A DNA stretch of 43,182 nucleotides from OM182 bacterium MED-G28 (GCA_002457215.1 NTJZ01000018.1:1-43182); one strand, 5' to 3'. Positions 17,047 to 25,169 are shown, numbered from the stretch's first letter. Numbers and translations are program-made. The notes: generated by a model from the sequence alone, not told the origin.

Positions 17047-18822
17047 TTAATCGTTTGCGGCGGCTTCTGCTTCTCGTGCATCAATCGCTCGAGCAGCACT
17101 TAATGTATTAGTCATGCCATAGTTGCCCTCGTGGCAAGCATACTCAACCAATTCATACTGACTGTCGTCTTTGACAAAAGTAAACATGCCAGTCCAAGGC
17201 TCAGTCCAAACAGCGGGGTCATCTACGGTGAATTGATATTCCATTGTATTGGGTCCGGTACGAGTAAATCGTTGAGTGAGTTTCATCTCTTCGCTGGAAC
17301 CCAGATAGGAAGTGCGGCCATTTAAATTTCGCACTTCAACAACCAAGGTGTTGCCTTCCCAGCGTCCGTGAGAATCTCCTAGCCAGGTTTTTAAACCCTC
17401 GCCAAAACCTTCACGCGGCTCAGTAGAAATGATTCTTGTTTCATGAATCATTTCTTTCTGGATCGCCACATTACCCGGACTCTGAATAATCTGCAGTCCA
17501 TTATTATAAATACTTGGCATCATCATCCCGACTGGGCCTCGCGTGATGCAGCGCACGTAGGTCCCTAAATCTACTGGGGTTCTGGCCCGCTGCGGTGGAA
17601 TCCTTGGCGCTCGGTTCGCGACCACTTCTTTGTAGGCTGCCGTAGTCTCAGGGAGTTGGCCATTGGATGGTTCAATAACCATTGCTACCTGCGTAGAGGG
17701 CGCCGACTTAACATAGCCAAGGGTAGTATCACGCCATTCGCGATCATATCCCCATATGCTATTTAAAGTGCCACGCTCCCGACGGGCTGCAGCTTCTTCT
17801 GGCGTTAACTCATCAGTTCCAGCTACATCAATACCCCGTTGCAGCGGGATACCGTGGGCAGCATCAGCTGTCCAAATTCCTTGTAAATCAGGCTCACCCC
17901 AAGGAGTTTGCGGAGGCACATACAGTTCGGTAGATTCGGAGGTATCTGCAATAAATACTTCCTCTTCTACTCCCGCCCAGCCAGGCTCAACAACTGCGAT
18001 CAAGACACCATCCGGCCCCCTTATGAAAGCTTGCTTCGCAGAAGAACGTGCATTGTCCGGCACGATTGGTTCCTGTTGAAATTCAACGGCTAGCCTATTC
18101 ATTTGAACAGTCGCCTCATCCAGGTCAGCAACTTCAAATCCTATGTGATCAATCGCTCGACCCTGGGTGATACCAGGGCGTCCGTCAGTGTACTCAGTTG
18201 CTAGTAGCCAAATATCTCCAAATTGAACTCCATCAAGCATACCTTTCAGGCTACCAGCTTCGCCACCGAATACCTGTCTGTACCAATCCAAAGAAGCAAC
18301 AGGATCAACAGAGTTTAAATGGATGTGATGAAAACCAAGCAAGTCAGCATCTTGTACCAGCTCAATTTTTGTACCCCAAGGGTCGAAGATAAAAGCAATT
18401 TTAAAAAGACCGGGAATATCACGCACCAAAGACCCATCGTCAAATCGAAGCAGCCTCACGCCCGAGCCCTGTACCCCGACGTTTTCAAGCTCATTCATCT
18501 TTGCGTCTAAATCAGTGACAGAAAAACCGATGTGGTCAACACCTGTACCCTGACTCCCACCTACGGTTGCCCCTAGAAGAAATTCAATCTCTGCAGTGCC
18601 ACAACTAACTGCGTTATCACGACCAGTGATAGTTTGGCAGTCCATATGCTCTTCATACCAATTGACTGCCTCGCTGGTATTGGATAAGGCAATAGTAATA
18701 TGGTGAGGCGTTGCTGCCACTGCAGCTAAGGGTAGTGAAAAGAAAGCAACAAGGACGAGGAAATTACGTGAGGCAGTAACTAGCTTGCCTAGGGTTTCAG
18801 TTTTTACGTTGCGACACTTCAT
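17047..18822 (-). CDS. Exported fusion protein: two VOC (glyoxalase-like) domains plus a 'SHGRWEG' domain
   Basis: 591 residues. A signal peptide (about 1-37, ending AVAA) is followed by VOC domain 1 (about 39-158; HHITIALSNTSEAVNWYEEHM, VDHIGFSV, TKIELVQD) and VOC domain 2 (about 162-282; HHIHLNSVDPVASLDWYRQVF, IDHIGFEV, LIAVVEP). The latter part (about 305-591) is a separate domain with PDLQGIWTAD, DSHGRWEGNTLVVEV and DPAVWTEPW. Metal-type residues H41/E154 and H166/E279 are in place, so a VOC dioxygenase, lyase or binding role is possible. The C-terminal domain is homologous to the whole of the next protein (18905-19729). Start: ATG 18822 with GGAG nine bases upstream, rather than the upstream frame opening at 18873. 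Confidence 0.82.
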   Translation of the reverse strand: MKCRNVKTETLGKLVTASRNFLVLVAFFSLPLAAVAATPHHITIALSNTSEAVNWYEEHMDCQTITGRDNAVSCGTAEIEFLLGATVGGSQGTGVDHIGFSVTDLDAKMNELENVGVQGSGVRLLRFDDGSLVRDIPGLFKIAFIFDPWGTKIELVQDADLLGFHHIHLNSVDPVASLDWYRQVFGGEAGSLKGMLDGVQFGDIWLLATEYTDGRPGITQGRAIDHIGFEVADLDEATVQMNRLAVEFQQEPIVPDNARSSAKQAFIRGPDGVLIAVVEPGWAGVEEEVFIADTSESTELYVPPQTPWGEPDLQGIWTADAAHGIPLQRGIDVAGTDELTPEEAAARRERGTLNSIWGYDREWRDTTLGYVKSAPSTQVAMVIEPSNGQLPETTAAYKEVVANRAPRIPPQRARTPVDLGTYVRCITRGPVGMMMPSIYNNGLQIIQSPGNVAIQKEMIHETRIISTEPREGFGEGLKTWLGDSHGRWEGNTLVVEVRNLNGRTSYLGSSEEMKLTQRFTRTGPNTMEYQFTVDDPAVWTEPWTGMFTFVKDDSQYELVEYACHEGNYGMTNTLSAARAIDAREAEAAAND

Positions 18823-18904
18823 GGTGCTAAGCTCCAATAGGTGATTGATTCGGTATATGAAAAAGAACTTCACTATTAATGTTATGTTGTGCTGATAAGC
18901 TTTT

Positions 18905-19729
18905 TTATTCTTCCGCTTTTTTCATTAGATGGCCATAAAGAATTTCTTCAGAAAATTCGACACATTTGTATTCAACAACTCGAGCATTAGTTTCTAAGCG
19001 CCGATATAACGGCATGCTGATTTGCCAAGACCGGGTAAACACAGCCGGATCTTCAATTGTAGCTTCGTACATCATTGCATCAGGACTAATCGGAGTATAA
19101 CGCTCTGTTACTTTTAAAGAACTGCTGGCAAAATTTCCTGCGCGATCAAACCAGGCTTCACCATTAAAGTCCTGCGCATCCACTACCAGAGTACTACCTT
19201 CCCAGCGGCCATGAGAGCGGCCCATCCAGGTGTCCAGCGGCGCCGCTTCTGGAGTTTCTTTATCCATGTGAATAGTACGATTCGCTTCAGCGTACCCGTA
19301 TACGATCATGATCTTGCCGGTACCTTGAAGTATCTGAAAGGGATATGGCAGATAAGTCGCCCTTGGCACTCCAGGCAAATAACACTTGGTTTCCGGGTCT
19401 GCGCCGAGCCGATTCGCCCAGTTTTCCTGTTTTTGTTCCAGCGCCCAATCCTGGTAAGGAATCTCTCCACCGACTACAACTCCCTGACCTGGCGGTACTG
19501 CCCCAATCGCGCCCATCTCCGGCAATCCTGCGCTCGCCTCATGATCCTGAAGGTCCCAATGAGCGGTACCAATAGCCTGCCAAATACCATTGAGATCAGG
19601 GTTCCCATCCCAGGCTAGTTCTGGCTCATAATTATTGGTAGGTTGTGCAAGAACTGCGTTACCAGTGAGGATCAGGGCAACCAGCGCCGAAGCAAGCGTA
19701 TTAATTGCTGTTTTGAATCGGGTTACCAT
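18905..19729 (-). CDS. Exported protein with 'SHGRWEG' domain, paralogue of the VOC-fusion C-terminus
   Basis: 274 residues: signal peptide (ending NAVLAQ), then NPDLNGIWQAIGTAHW, RSHGRWEGSTLVVDAQDFNG, DPAVFTRSW and RVVEYKCVEF. These correspond in order to PDLQGIWTADAAHG, DSHGRWEGNTLVVEVRNLNG, DPAVWTEPW and ELVEYACHEG in the neighbouring fusion protein. The family is common in marine and soil bacteria as secreted hypothetical proteins; I know no function. The start has GGGAG eight bases upstream. It is the first gene of the leftward exported-protein run, with 82 bases to the next start. Confidence 0.75.
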   Translation of the reverse strand: MVTRFKTAINTLASALVALILTGNAVLAQPTNNYEPELAWDGNPDLNGIWQAIGTAHWDLQDHEASAGLPEMGAIGAVPPGQGVVVGGEIPYQDWALEQKQENWANRLGADPETKCYLPGVPRATYLPYPFQILQGTGKIMIVYGYAEANRTIHMDKETPEAAPLDTWMGRSHGRWEGSTLVVDAQDFNGEAWFDRAGNFASSSLKVTERYTPISPDAMMYEATIEDPAVFTRSWQISMPLYRRLETNARVVEYKCVEFSEEILYGHLMKKAEE

Positions 19730-20108
19730 TACCGGGCTCCCTGCTAATTTTTATTATGGATTGGAGGTCTGTAGGCGGTAGATTCTCCCAACAAGCGCCT
19801 GGTCGGTCAAGGATTACCCATATAGCGATATAATTAGATTATAAGTGCAGGAATTACTATTGGAGAGGTCCCTTTCAGCAGTGAGGTGTCCCTTCTGGCC
19901 GAGGGAGGGGAGACAGAGTCTTTGATGCTTAGCGAGTCAAAATGAATAACCACTGAAGGGGTTGCGTATTGAGATTTTTCTAATCCCGCTCAGCGAGTTC
20001 GAAAGAATTGATTTTAATAAGCCCGGCCCAGTGGCGATTATTTTTTGAATACAACTTCCCACTTTGCAGAGATCCTTGACCAGATAAGCTGGCGAGTTTC
20101 GCAACAAG
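19730..20108. other. Intergenic region upstream of the exported-protein run
   Basis: About 380 bases with no supported gene. It should contain the leftward promoter for the genes at 19729-16557 and the end of the small membrane-protein transcript. An AT-rich block near 19825-19850 is a possible promoter; nothing firmer can be said. Confidence 0.35.
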
Positions 20109-20258
20109 TCAGGTTCCATAGTTACTAGAGCCCATTCTTTCCTTCGCTAGCGAAGGCTCCTTGCTAGCTTTTAAAAACTCCTGTACCGAAAAGTACAAGC
20201 CAGTCACCATCAACAAAAAAACAACTATAGCTATATAGAATAAGATATCCGCACTCAT
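20109..20258 (-). CDS. Small single-pass membrane protein (49 aa)
   Basis: MSADILFYIAIVVFLLMVTG begins a 49-residue protein with one transmembrane helix (about 4-24) and a charged, lysine-rich tail. Its ATG overlaps the TAA stop of the upstream gene (TAATG), typical of translational coupling. It also carries a perfect 16-base palindrome at DNA level (20141-20156), which slightly lowers confidence that the tail is under protein-level selection. Function unknown. Confidence 0.45.
   Translation of the reverse strand: MSADILFYIAIVVFLLMVTGLYFSVQEFLKASKEPSLAKERMGSSNYGT
20141..20156. repeat. Perfect 16-bp GC-rich palindrome
   Basis: CCTTCGCTAGCGAAGG is self-complementary across all 16 bases and falls inside the tail of the 49-residue open frame. 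It could be a hairpin near the end of the transcript or a protein-binding site. There is no T-run directly after it on either strand. Confidence 0.5.
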
Positions 20259-20434
20259 TATTTAGCTCCCTTTATTGCCATGAGTTTGAAGTAGATCCCA
20301 AAACACAAAATTGAAGGAACCCATATGGCGGTAAAAAGACCTTCCTCTTGCTGACCTGCGAACCAAAGGTAGGCGGAGACAATAAACGAAATCATTACTG
20401 CCAAAAGAATAAAAATGTCTGATTGTTTGAACAC
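20258..20434 (-). CDS. Small two-helix membrane protein (58 aa)
   Basis: Starts at a GTG (20434) with a strong AGGAG seven bases upstream; the open frame reaches further up but without a ribosome site. Residues 6-24 (IFILLAVMISFIVSAYLWF) and 32-50 (LFTAIWVPSILCFGIYFKL) are two membrane helices. The gene lies 10 bases after the stop of the previous membrane protein and overlaps the next start by one base. Function unknown. Confidence 0.55.
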   Translation of the reverse strand: MFKQSDIFILLAVMISFIVSAYLWFAGQQEEGLFTAIWVPSILCFGIYFKLMAIKGAK

Positions 20435-20444
20435 ACTAAAACTC

Positions 20445-20684
20445 CTATTTCTCTTCGTGATAACCAAAGGCAGCCAATAGGCAGCCAGCAACTGCGATGG
20501 CGGCGACCGTTCGAAGCCCGGAATGACCAAAGAACTCAAAATATTCAAGCTCGATCACCCCAACCAACGTGCTTATTAACATCAGAGCCGCCAGGAATAA
20601 CAAGCTGACCCCAAGGATCGCGAACACTTTTCTGATTCTACTTAACTGACTGACCTCTAAACTAATCATCTCGGCGTATCTCAT
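20445..20684 (-). CDS. Small two-helix membrane protein (about 79 aa), start uncertain
   Basis: Two hydrophobic helices are visible: VFAILGVSLLFLAALMLIST and LRTVAAIAVAGCLLAAFGY. The frame is open up to a GTG at 20819, directly after the SDR stop, but that N-terminal stretch looks non-coding. ATG 20684 or ATG 20669 is more likely, though neither has a good ribosome site. It heads a run of three small membrane proteins downstream of the DUF3429-DCC-SDR operon and might be read from the same transcript. Function unknown. Confidence 0.5.
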   Translation of the reverse strand: MRYAEMISLEVSQLSRIRKVFAILGVSLLFLAALMLISTLVGVIELEYFEFFGHSGLRTVAAIAVAGCLLAAFGYHEEK

Positions 20685-20820
20685 TGCGTTTGTAGGGTTG
20701 TACGCCCAAATACCTGAATTAGATGACTCCAATATGAAAAATATAGAGGTTGAGAAGTTGAGCCGATTATTTAGAGAAGGGCCTGTTTTTTCCTCAGTCA
20801 AAAACAGACAACCTGACACC

Positions 20821-21564
20821 TTACCAAGTTACCGTTTTACCTTCCCAATCAAGAAAATTTAGTGCTGGTTCCTCAGGTAGATTTTCGATAAGCATAATTA
20901 GTCGCTCAGCAACAAATTCGGGCTTAAAGAGTTTCCCACTCGGCACAGTTTTTTGAAAAGGCTTTGATAACGGGGTATCGGTAGTGCCCGGATGGAAGGC
21001 TAAAAATTTTATATTGTCAGAGAACCGCCTGTACTCTATTGCCGCAGTTTTGAGCAGCATGTTCATTGCAGCCTTTGAAGAACGGTATCCGTACCAGCCT
21101 CCTCGCTGATTGTCATCAATGCTTCCGACTCGAGCGCTAAAGACAGTCACCACCGATGGTAGGTCCTTTTCTATGATGGGGACTAGGTGCTTTAACCACA
21201 AAATAGGTATAAAGGCATTTACATGGAATATTTTATTTAGTGAGGAAACGTTAACCTCCTGCAAGCGCTTTTCGGGACCTATCTCTCCCTCATGCAAGAT
21301 TCCATTGCAGATAAACACACGATCAAATTTTTCTTCCCTGGAACCAAGGATGGCGCAAATGCTAGACATCGACTGCTCAGAATAGTCTGACTGGATCCAG
21401 CGAATTTGGCTTTCGTGGCTACTAGTGCCCGAGGGCTCCGCTGATCGACTAATAGCCACCAATTTGGTATTTGGGTTTTTCTCCAATAATTTCGATACTA
21501 AGGCACTAGCAATCGCACTATTGGCACCAATGACTAGAACTGATGAAAACCTAGCGTCACTCAT
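20821..21564 (-). CDS. Short-chain dehydrogenase/reductase (CsgA/C-factor-like)
   Basis: 247 residues, Rossmann oxidoreductase. The cofactor loop is VIGANSAIAS (residues 11-20), a variant of TGxxxGxG; CNGIL replaces the usual NNAG. The catalytic set is S143, Y160 and K164 (YGYRSSK), followed by FHPGTTDTPLS. The glycine-poor cofactor loop is typical of the C-signal/CsgA-like subgroup. Its ATG overlaps the stop of the DCC gene by four bases, so it is translationally coupled. A second SDR lies in the photo-oxidative stress operon at 32897. Substrate unknown. Confidence 0.85.
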   Translation of the reverse strand: MSDARFSSVLVIGANSAIASALVSKLLEKNPNTKLVAISRSAEPSGTSSHESQIRWIQSDYSEQSMSSICAILGSREEKFDRVFICNGILHEGEIGPEKRLQEVNVSSLNKIFHVNAFIPILWLKHLVPIIEKDLPSVVTVFSARVGSIDDNQRGGWYGYRSSKAAMNMLLKTAAIEYRRFSDNIKFLAFHPGTTDTPLSKPFQKTVPSGKLFKPEFVAERLIMLIENLPEEPALNFLDWEGKTVTW

Positions 21565-21986
21565 TGTTGCAAGTGCGAGTCGCTGGAACGCGATATTGAG
21601 CAGCGTTCACAACGGCGAACACCGGTAAATAAATACGAAAGAGAATAACGATTTCTTGCAAACACCCAATAGGCCATATTCGCAAACCAGCGGATTACAG
21701 GCCATCGCAACACTACTAACCAACGTTTTTTACCAACAGCGCTCCAAGCTTGACAGGTTACATCTAATCCAAAAATCAATAGCCCGTCCGAATACTCTGC
21801 ATGCAATTTTTCGTCAGCAGCTTTCCGATCTATGTGCGGGAAACGGTTAACAAAATCTTCCGCATGTATGTCCTCGAAGCGCAATCTCCCTTTTATATCT
21901 AATGCCTCTAATTGATTCATTTCAGCGACACACAAGGGACAGTAACTATCGAAAAACAGGGTTAGTGGGAAATTGAGATTTTTCAT
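21561..21986 (-). CDS. DCC-family (DUF393) thiol-disulfide protein
   Basis: 141 residues. The hallmark FFDSYCPLC at residues 11-19 places C16 and C19 in a thioredoxin-like CxxC at the N-terminus. The remainder, with GLDVTCQAWSAVGKKRW and a short hydrophobic segment, fits the DCC family, which is thought to be thiol-redox active but has no firmly assigned role. It overlaps both neighbours by four bases (start within the DUF3429 stop, stop within the SDR start), so the three genes form one coupled operon. Confidence 0.85.
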   Translation of the reverse strand: MKNLNFPLTLFFDSYCPLCVAEMNQLEALDIKGRLRFEDIHAEDFVNRFPHIDRKAADEKLHAEYSDGLLIFGLDVTCQAWSAVGKKRWLVVLRWPVIRWFANMAYWVFARNRYSLSYLFTGVRRCERCSISRSSDSHLQQ

Positions 21987-22429
21987 ATGCTGAACGCGAC
22001 CATAAGCACGTGAGTTACCAATACAATGCTTGTTAACTTAAATCGGAGTTTAAAATATGTATGGCTAACATTACCAAACAACAAGCTTGCAAACGAATAC
22101 TCTAAACTAAGAATTAAGATATAACCCAAACCCAGTGTGGCGATTACAAGAGAATAATTTGAAAGCCCAAGACTAGCCCATCCCAACAAAGCGATAAGAT
22201 TGCTAGCCCCCAGTATAACTTTGCTGGGAATGGAATCCGCTAGATCAAGCACCTGCCCCCAAAGTGAACCACTTAAAAAAGCTAGAATGACCACACTATA
22301 TCCCACGAATATTTTTTTTGGGTCCATCATTAACGGTAACATGCCAGCCATCGTCAGGAATGTGGCACCGAAAAATGGAAGCAATCCGAAGAATGCGAGG
22401 CTCGAAATTAATCGCTGATTAGACAACAT
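21983..22429 (-). CDS. DUF3429 family membrane protein
   Basis: 148 residues with about five hydrophobic helices. The family motif is GYSVVILAFLSGSLWG (residues 43-58), preceded by LGLLPFFGA-like sequence. Function unknown. First gene of the coupled DUF3429-DCC-SDR operon; GGGGA lies six bases before the ATG. A candidate ECF11-type promoter lies 25-52 bases upstream (22454-22481), which would give an 18-base leader. DUF3429 genes are often found with photolyase and ChrR-linked genes in gammaproteobacteria. Confidence 0.82.
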   Translation of the reverse strand: MLSNQRLISSLAFFGLLPFFGATFLTMAGMLPLMMDPKKIFVGYSVVILAFLSGSLWGQVLDLADSIPSKVILGASNLIALLGWASLGLSNYSLVIATLGLGYILILSLEYSFASLLFGNVSHTYFKLRFKLTSIVLVTHVLMVAFSI

Positions 22430-22453
22430 ATTTTCCCCGATATACGAGGATGT

Positions 22454-22481
22454 AATACGCTAGATTTATTTTTTTGGATTG
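22454..22481 (-). promoter_or_regulatory. Candidate ECF11 (RpoE/ChrR-type) promoter, degenerate -35
   Basis: On the minus strand CAATCC (22481-22476), a 16-base spacer and CGTATT (22459-22454). The -10 and spacer are identical to the SOUL promoter at 35734-35761, and the -35 shares ATCCAA with the three better copies but differs at its first two bases. It would start transcription near 22447, 18 bases before the DUF3429 ATG. Confidence 0.5.
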
Positions 22482-22807
22482 CCAAGGTTTGTCTTAGTAG
22501 AAAAAATAGTCCAGTTTGGAGCAGATCGAATTGCGTGATCGTAACTTAATCATCGCCGTGCTAGCTATTGTCTAAGTCAACCTATGTCGACATACAGCAA
22601 AGTCTATATTGCTTCTTCCTAATCCTTCGACCGACTTAAATTAGGCAATTACTGGACACATGCGAAAACACATTTTCAAATTGAGCGTTTCACTTCACTA
22701 AGTGATTTAGCAAAAGGGTCAGATTTAATTGATCTTGCCAGCGGTCTTTCGGCTCGGAATACTCTGGCCTCGATAAATTGATATTCTACTTGCAGACAAC
22801 GACGTTA
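22482..22807. other. Intergenic region between cupin and DUF3429 genes
   Basis: About 330 bases with no gene, lying after the leftward cupin gene and before the leftward DUF3429 operon. A small hairpin-capable dyad TCACTT-CACT-AAGTGA is at 22690-22705. No T-run terminator was recognised. Confidence 0.35.
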
Positions 22808-23290
22808 TTAGTTGCCACCAGAGTACTTCTCCGTGTGGAAGCGTACTTCCAAATAAGTTACGGCGCCCTCAACCGAAGTGTATTGATGGGGCGTACCTTG
22901 TGGGATAACGACCATATCCCCGACCGCTACCCGCTGCGCGAGACCGCCTTCAATATTAGCCGACCCGCCATCAGCAGGCCTCACAGAAACGCCACCTGTC
23001 ACAAGCACGCCTGCACCCTCAGTGATATAATGGTATTCAGTGGCATCGGGATGAACTATCGCTCCAGCACCTGTCGTGCGACTAATCAAGTTAATGTCAA
23101 AGTCATCGCCGTTGTCGATACGGCTAACACCAAAACTGGGCCTTTCTGCCAAGGAATTTGCCAAAGCGCCGGCTGTTTCGTCATTAGCGATATATCTGCC
23201 CGGTGGCATTGCTGATTGTGAATAGATAAGTGAGCCAAATCCGAAAAGAATTGACGTAGTTGCTAATACCTTTATCAATATATTTTGCAT
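22808..23290 (-). CDS. Exported cupin-domain protein
   Basis: 160 residues with a signal peptide (about 1-25, ending IYSQS). Cupin motif 1 is H80, E85 and H87 in HPDATEYHYITEGAGVLVTGG; motif 2 is GDMVVIPQGTPHQY with H135, giving a complete 3-His/1-Glu metal site. It is a small periplasmic metal-cupin; possible enzyme or binding role, substrate unknown. GGGGA lies five bases before the ATG. Single gene flanked by gene-free stretches. Confidence 0.82.
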   Translation of the reverse strand: MQNILIKVLATTSILFGFGSLIYSQSAMPPGRYIANDETAGALANSLAERPSFGVSRIDNGDDFDINLISRTTGAGAIVHPDATEYHYITEGAGVLVTGGVSVRPADGGSANIEGGLAQRVAVGDMVVIPQGTPHQYTSVEGAVTYLEVRFHTEKYSGGN

Positions 23291-23714
23291 TAATTCCCCT
23301 TTATTATTCCTTAAAACGAGTATGTTTAAATTCTATAGTCAATTAACAAGCATAATAATCAGTAAAATCTAAATATACTTATCCAATCATTCAATTTAAT
23401 TTTCGCTCTTTCGCTATAGCTTTGATCATTAAGTAAATAACTTAAACTTCCACTAATGCCATCACCAAATAGTGGCGCACAGGGCGCTACCAGAAAGAAG
23501 TAAAAACTTAGAAGAACTTGTTTGGAAACGGACCAACACAAAAATACCATTAGGTGGAAGTCGCTAATTCCAATTAGCTAAGAGTAACGATTAAAGCATA
23601 TACGAATGTGAAACTTTTAGTAACAATACTCTTGGTAAACATACCGTATACTGAAGCTATTCGCTACAATCCTTAGCAAAGACAAACCATTACTCAGAAC
23701 ACTAGGTGCCGATC
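23291..23714. other. Intergenic region between divergent cupin and alpha/beta hydrolase
   Basis: About 420 AT-rich bases with no supported gene. It carries the dyad at 23563-23578 and a weaker one, TTAAGT-AAATA-ACTTAA, at 23429-23445. Both divergent promoters should lie here. Confidence 0.4.
23563..23578. promoter_or_regulatory. Dyad GCTAATT-CC-AATTAGC, candidate operator
   Basis: Seven-base perfect arms around a two-base centre, 136 bases before the hydrolase start. Size fits a dimeric repressor site. No regulator gene is adjacent and only one copy was seen. Confidence 0.35.
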
Positions 23715-24860
23715 ATGACGTCATGGAAAAAAGTTTCTCTGCTCTTCTCATTTCTCTATCTGCTGCTAATCAGCGCGCAAATCTCACAGGCACAAGATGA
23801 TGACTTTGTGTTCTATTCAGACCTAGCTCGGGACTGGTACCGAGGTGGAGACTATTTCGAATGGACATCAACGACAGCTGATAATAATGCTGCGAAAGTA
23901 AATATTTTCTATAGAACCTGGGGTGATGAATCCAATCCAAAACTCGTGTTGATCCATGGCTTCCCGAATTCCAGTTTCGATTACTACAAGATGATTCCCT
24001 TTCTTGAAGACGAATATCATATCGTCGCGCTGGATTTTCCTGGTTCCGGATTCTCAGATAAACCGCTTGATGGCTACAATTATATGCTCGCAGAAAATGC
24101 AGAGATCGTGGATCATTTCGTGCGCGAAGTCTTGGAATTCGAAGACTTCGCGCTCTTCACCCACGATCGTGGTGTAAGCATCGGCCTGGCTTTCCTCGGT
24201 AATTACTTGGATAACCCTAGCCCTGGCTATAAGGTCAATTATCATTTTTTATCAAACAGTGGCATGTATCTCCCACTGGCCAATTTAGTCCCTTTTCAAT
24301 TGGCTCTGCTCGACGCCGAAGCCGGCGAGCGCATGATAGCAGCGCGTTCGGAACTACCACGAGTCACTGAAGGCGAACCAGAGGCACTAGCCTACTCCGA
24401 TATCTTCGCCTTCAATGAGGGCAATATTTCCTTACTCTACGTTGGACGCTACTTGTTAGAACGTCAGGCAAATGAAGTGCGCTGGTTGGAAAACTTACCT
24501 CGCAGCCCAGTACCAGTGGCTTATCTTTGGGGGCTGGCAGATGGCGTTAATCCAATTCGAATACCAAATTACGTCTGGGACACCTATTTGAACGATCGAG
24601 AGGTCGAGAGTAGCTATTGGGTTTTGCCAACAGCAGGCCATTACCCCCAACGCGACAACCCTGAAGAGGTTGCCAAAATAGTTCGCATGGCTTTAACTGA
24701 TCAGATACCAGATCGCGAAACTGAGAGTAGATTTATGAGGAGTTATGGAGCCAGCAGATCAACAGAAGATGCCGTCTTTGTGGGCCACTCCGAAATCGAA
24801 GAGCTGGATTTTCCTAGCTCTATTGAATACACTCCTTCAGGTTACCGGCTCATAGATTAG
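23715..24860 (+). CDS. Exported alpha/beta hydrolase (epoxide hydrolase/haloacid-dehalogenase-like, HDRG type)
   Basis: 381 residues with a signal peptide (about 1-26, ending SQAQ). LVLIHGFPNSSFDYYKMIPFL is the oxyanion motif, ALDFPGSGFSD follows, and D151 in FTHDRGVSIG is the nucleophile, so the enzyme should use an aspartyl-ester mechanism. The residue after Asp is Arg (HDRG, as in fluoroacetate dehalogenases), not the Trp of classical haloalkane dehalogenases and epoxide hydrolases. The catalytic His is in LPTAGHYPQRDNPEEVAK. ATG 23715 is preferred to the GTG at 23706. A periplasmic location is unusual for dehalogenases. Exact reaction unknown. Confidence 0.82.
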   Translation: MTSWKKVSLLFSFLYLLLISAQISQAQDDDFVFYSDLARDWYRGGDYFEWTSTTADNNAAKVNIFYRTWGDESNPKLVLIHGFPNSSFDYYKMIPFLEDEYHIVALDFPGSGFSDKPLDGYNYMLAENAEIVDHFVREVLEFEDFALFTHDRGVSIGLAFLGNYLDNPSPGYKVNYHFLSNSGMYLPLANLVPFQLALLDAEAGERMIAARSELPRVTEGEPEALAYSDIFAFNEGNISLLYVGRYLLERQANEVRWLENLPRSPVPVAYLWGLADGVNPIRIPNYVWDTYLNDREVESSYWVLPTAGHYPQRDNPEEVAKIVRMALTDQIPDRETESRFMRSYGASRSTEDAVFVGHSEIEELDFPSSIEYTPSGYRLID

Positions 24861-24935
24861 TACCGAAGAAATTAATGAGTAAATACTTTCTAAGAAGTTA
24901 TGTTAATTGAGATCACAATTGGTACTGGAAAAAAA

Positions 24936-25169
24936 ATGAAAGCTCTCCTCCCAATCATTCTATTTTCACTATCTGGGTGTTTTAGTGCCTATGATTATAA
25001 AGACTGCGGCGCTCTCTACGAACAGTCTGTGGGCAGTCCCCTAGGTAACAATGGGAATTTTTCTGTTGATAGCTGGGGTGATGCCATGACAGTTATGCGA
25101 GGCATTCCACCAGATCGCTTTTTTCAAAACAACGCCTGTGTGCTGACGGGAAAGATGGAAGAACAATAA
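24936..25169 (+). CDS. Small lipoprotein (77 aa)
   Basis: MKALLPIILFSLSGC is a lipoprotein signal with lipobox LSGC and lipidation at C15. The mature part of about 62 residues has two more cysteines (DCGAL and NNACVL) that could form a disulfide. The frame opens at 24900 but ATG 24936 starts the signal and has GGA at a suitable distance. It follows the alpha/beta hydrolase by 75 bases in the same direction. No recognised domain; function unknown. Confidence 0.6.
   Translation: MKALLPIILFSLSGCFSAYDYKDCGALYEQSVGSPLGNNGNFSVDSWGDAMTVMRGIPPDRFFQNNACVLTGKMEEQ

Noticed and set aside
19937..20119. 60-residue leftward open frame
   Set aside because: No good start signal and no domain; it overlaps the end of the more convincing 49-residue membrane protein.
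22778..23215. 145-residue rightward open frame
   Set aside because: Lies opposite the clearly coding exported cupin gene; its sequence has no domain and is an antisense artefact.
23359..23550. 63-residue leftward open frame with a hydrophobic stretch
   Set aside because: No ribosome site or family; lies in the AT-rich control region between divergent genes.
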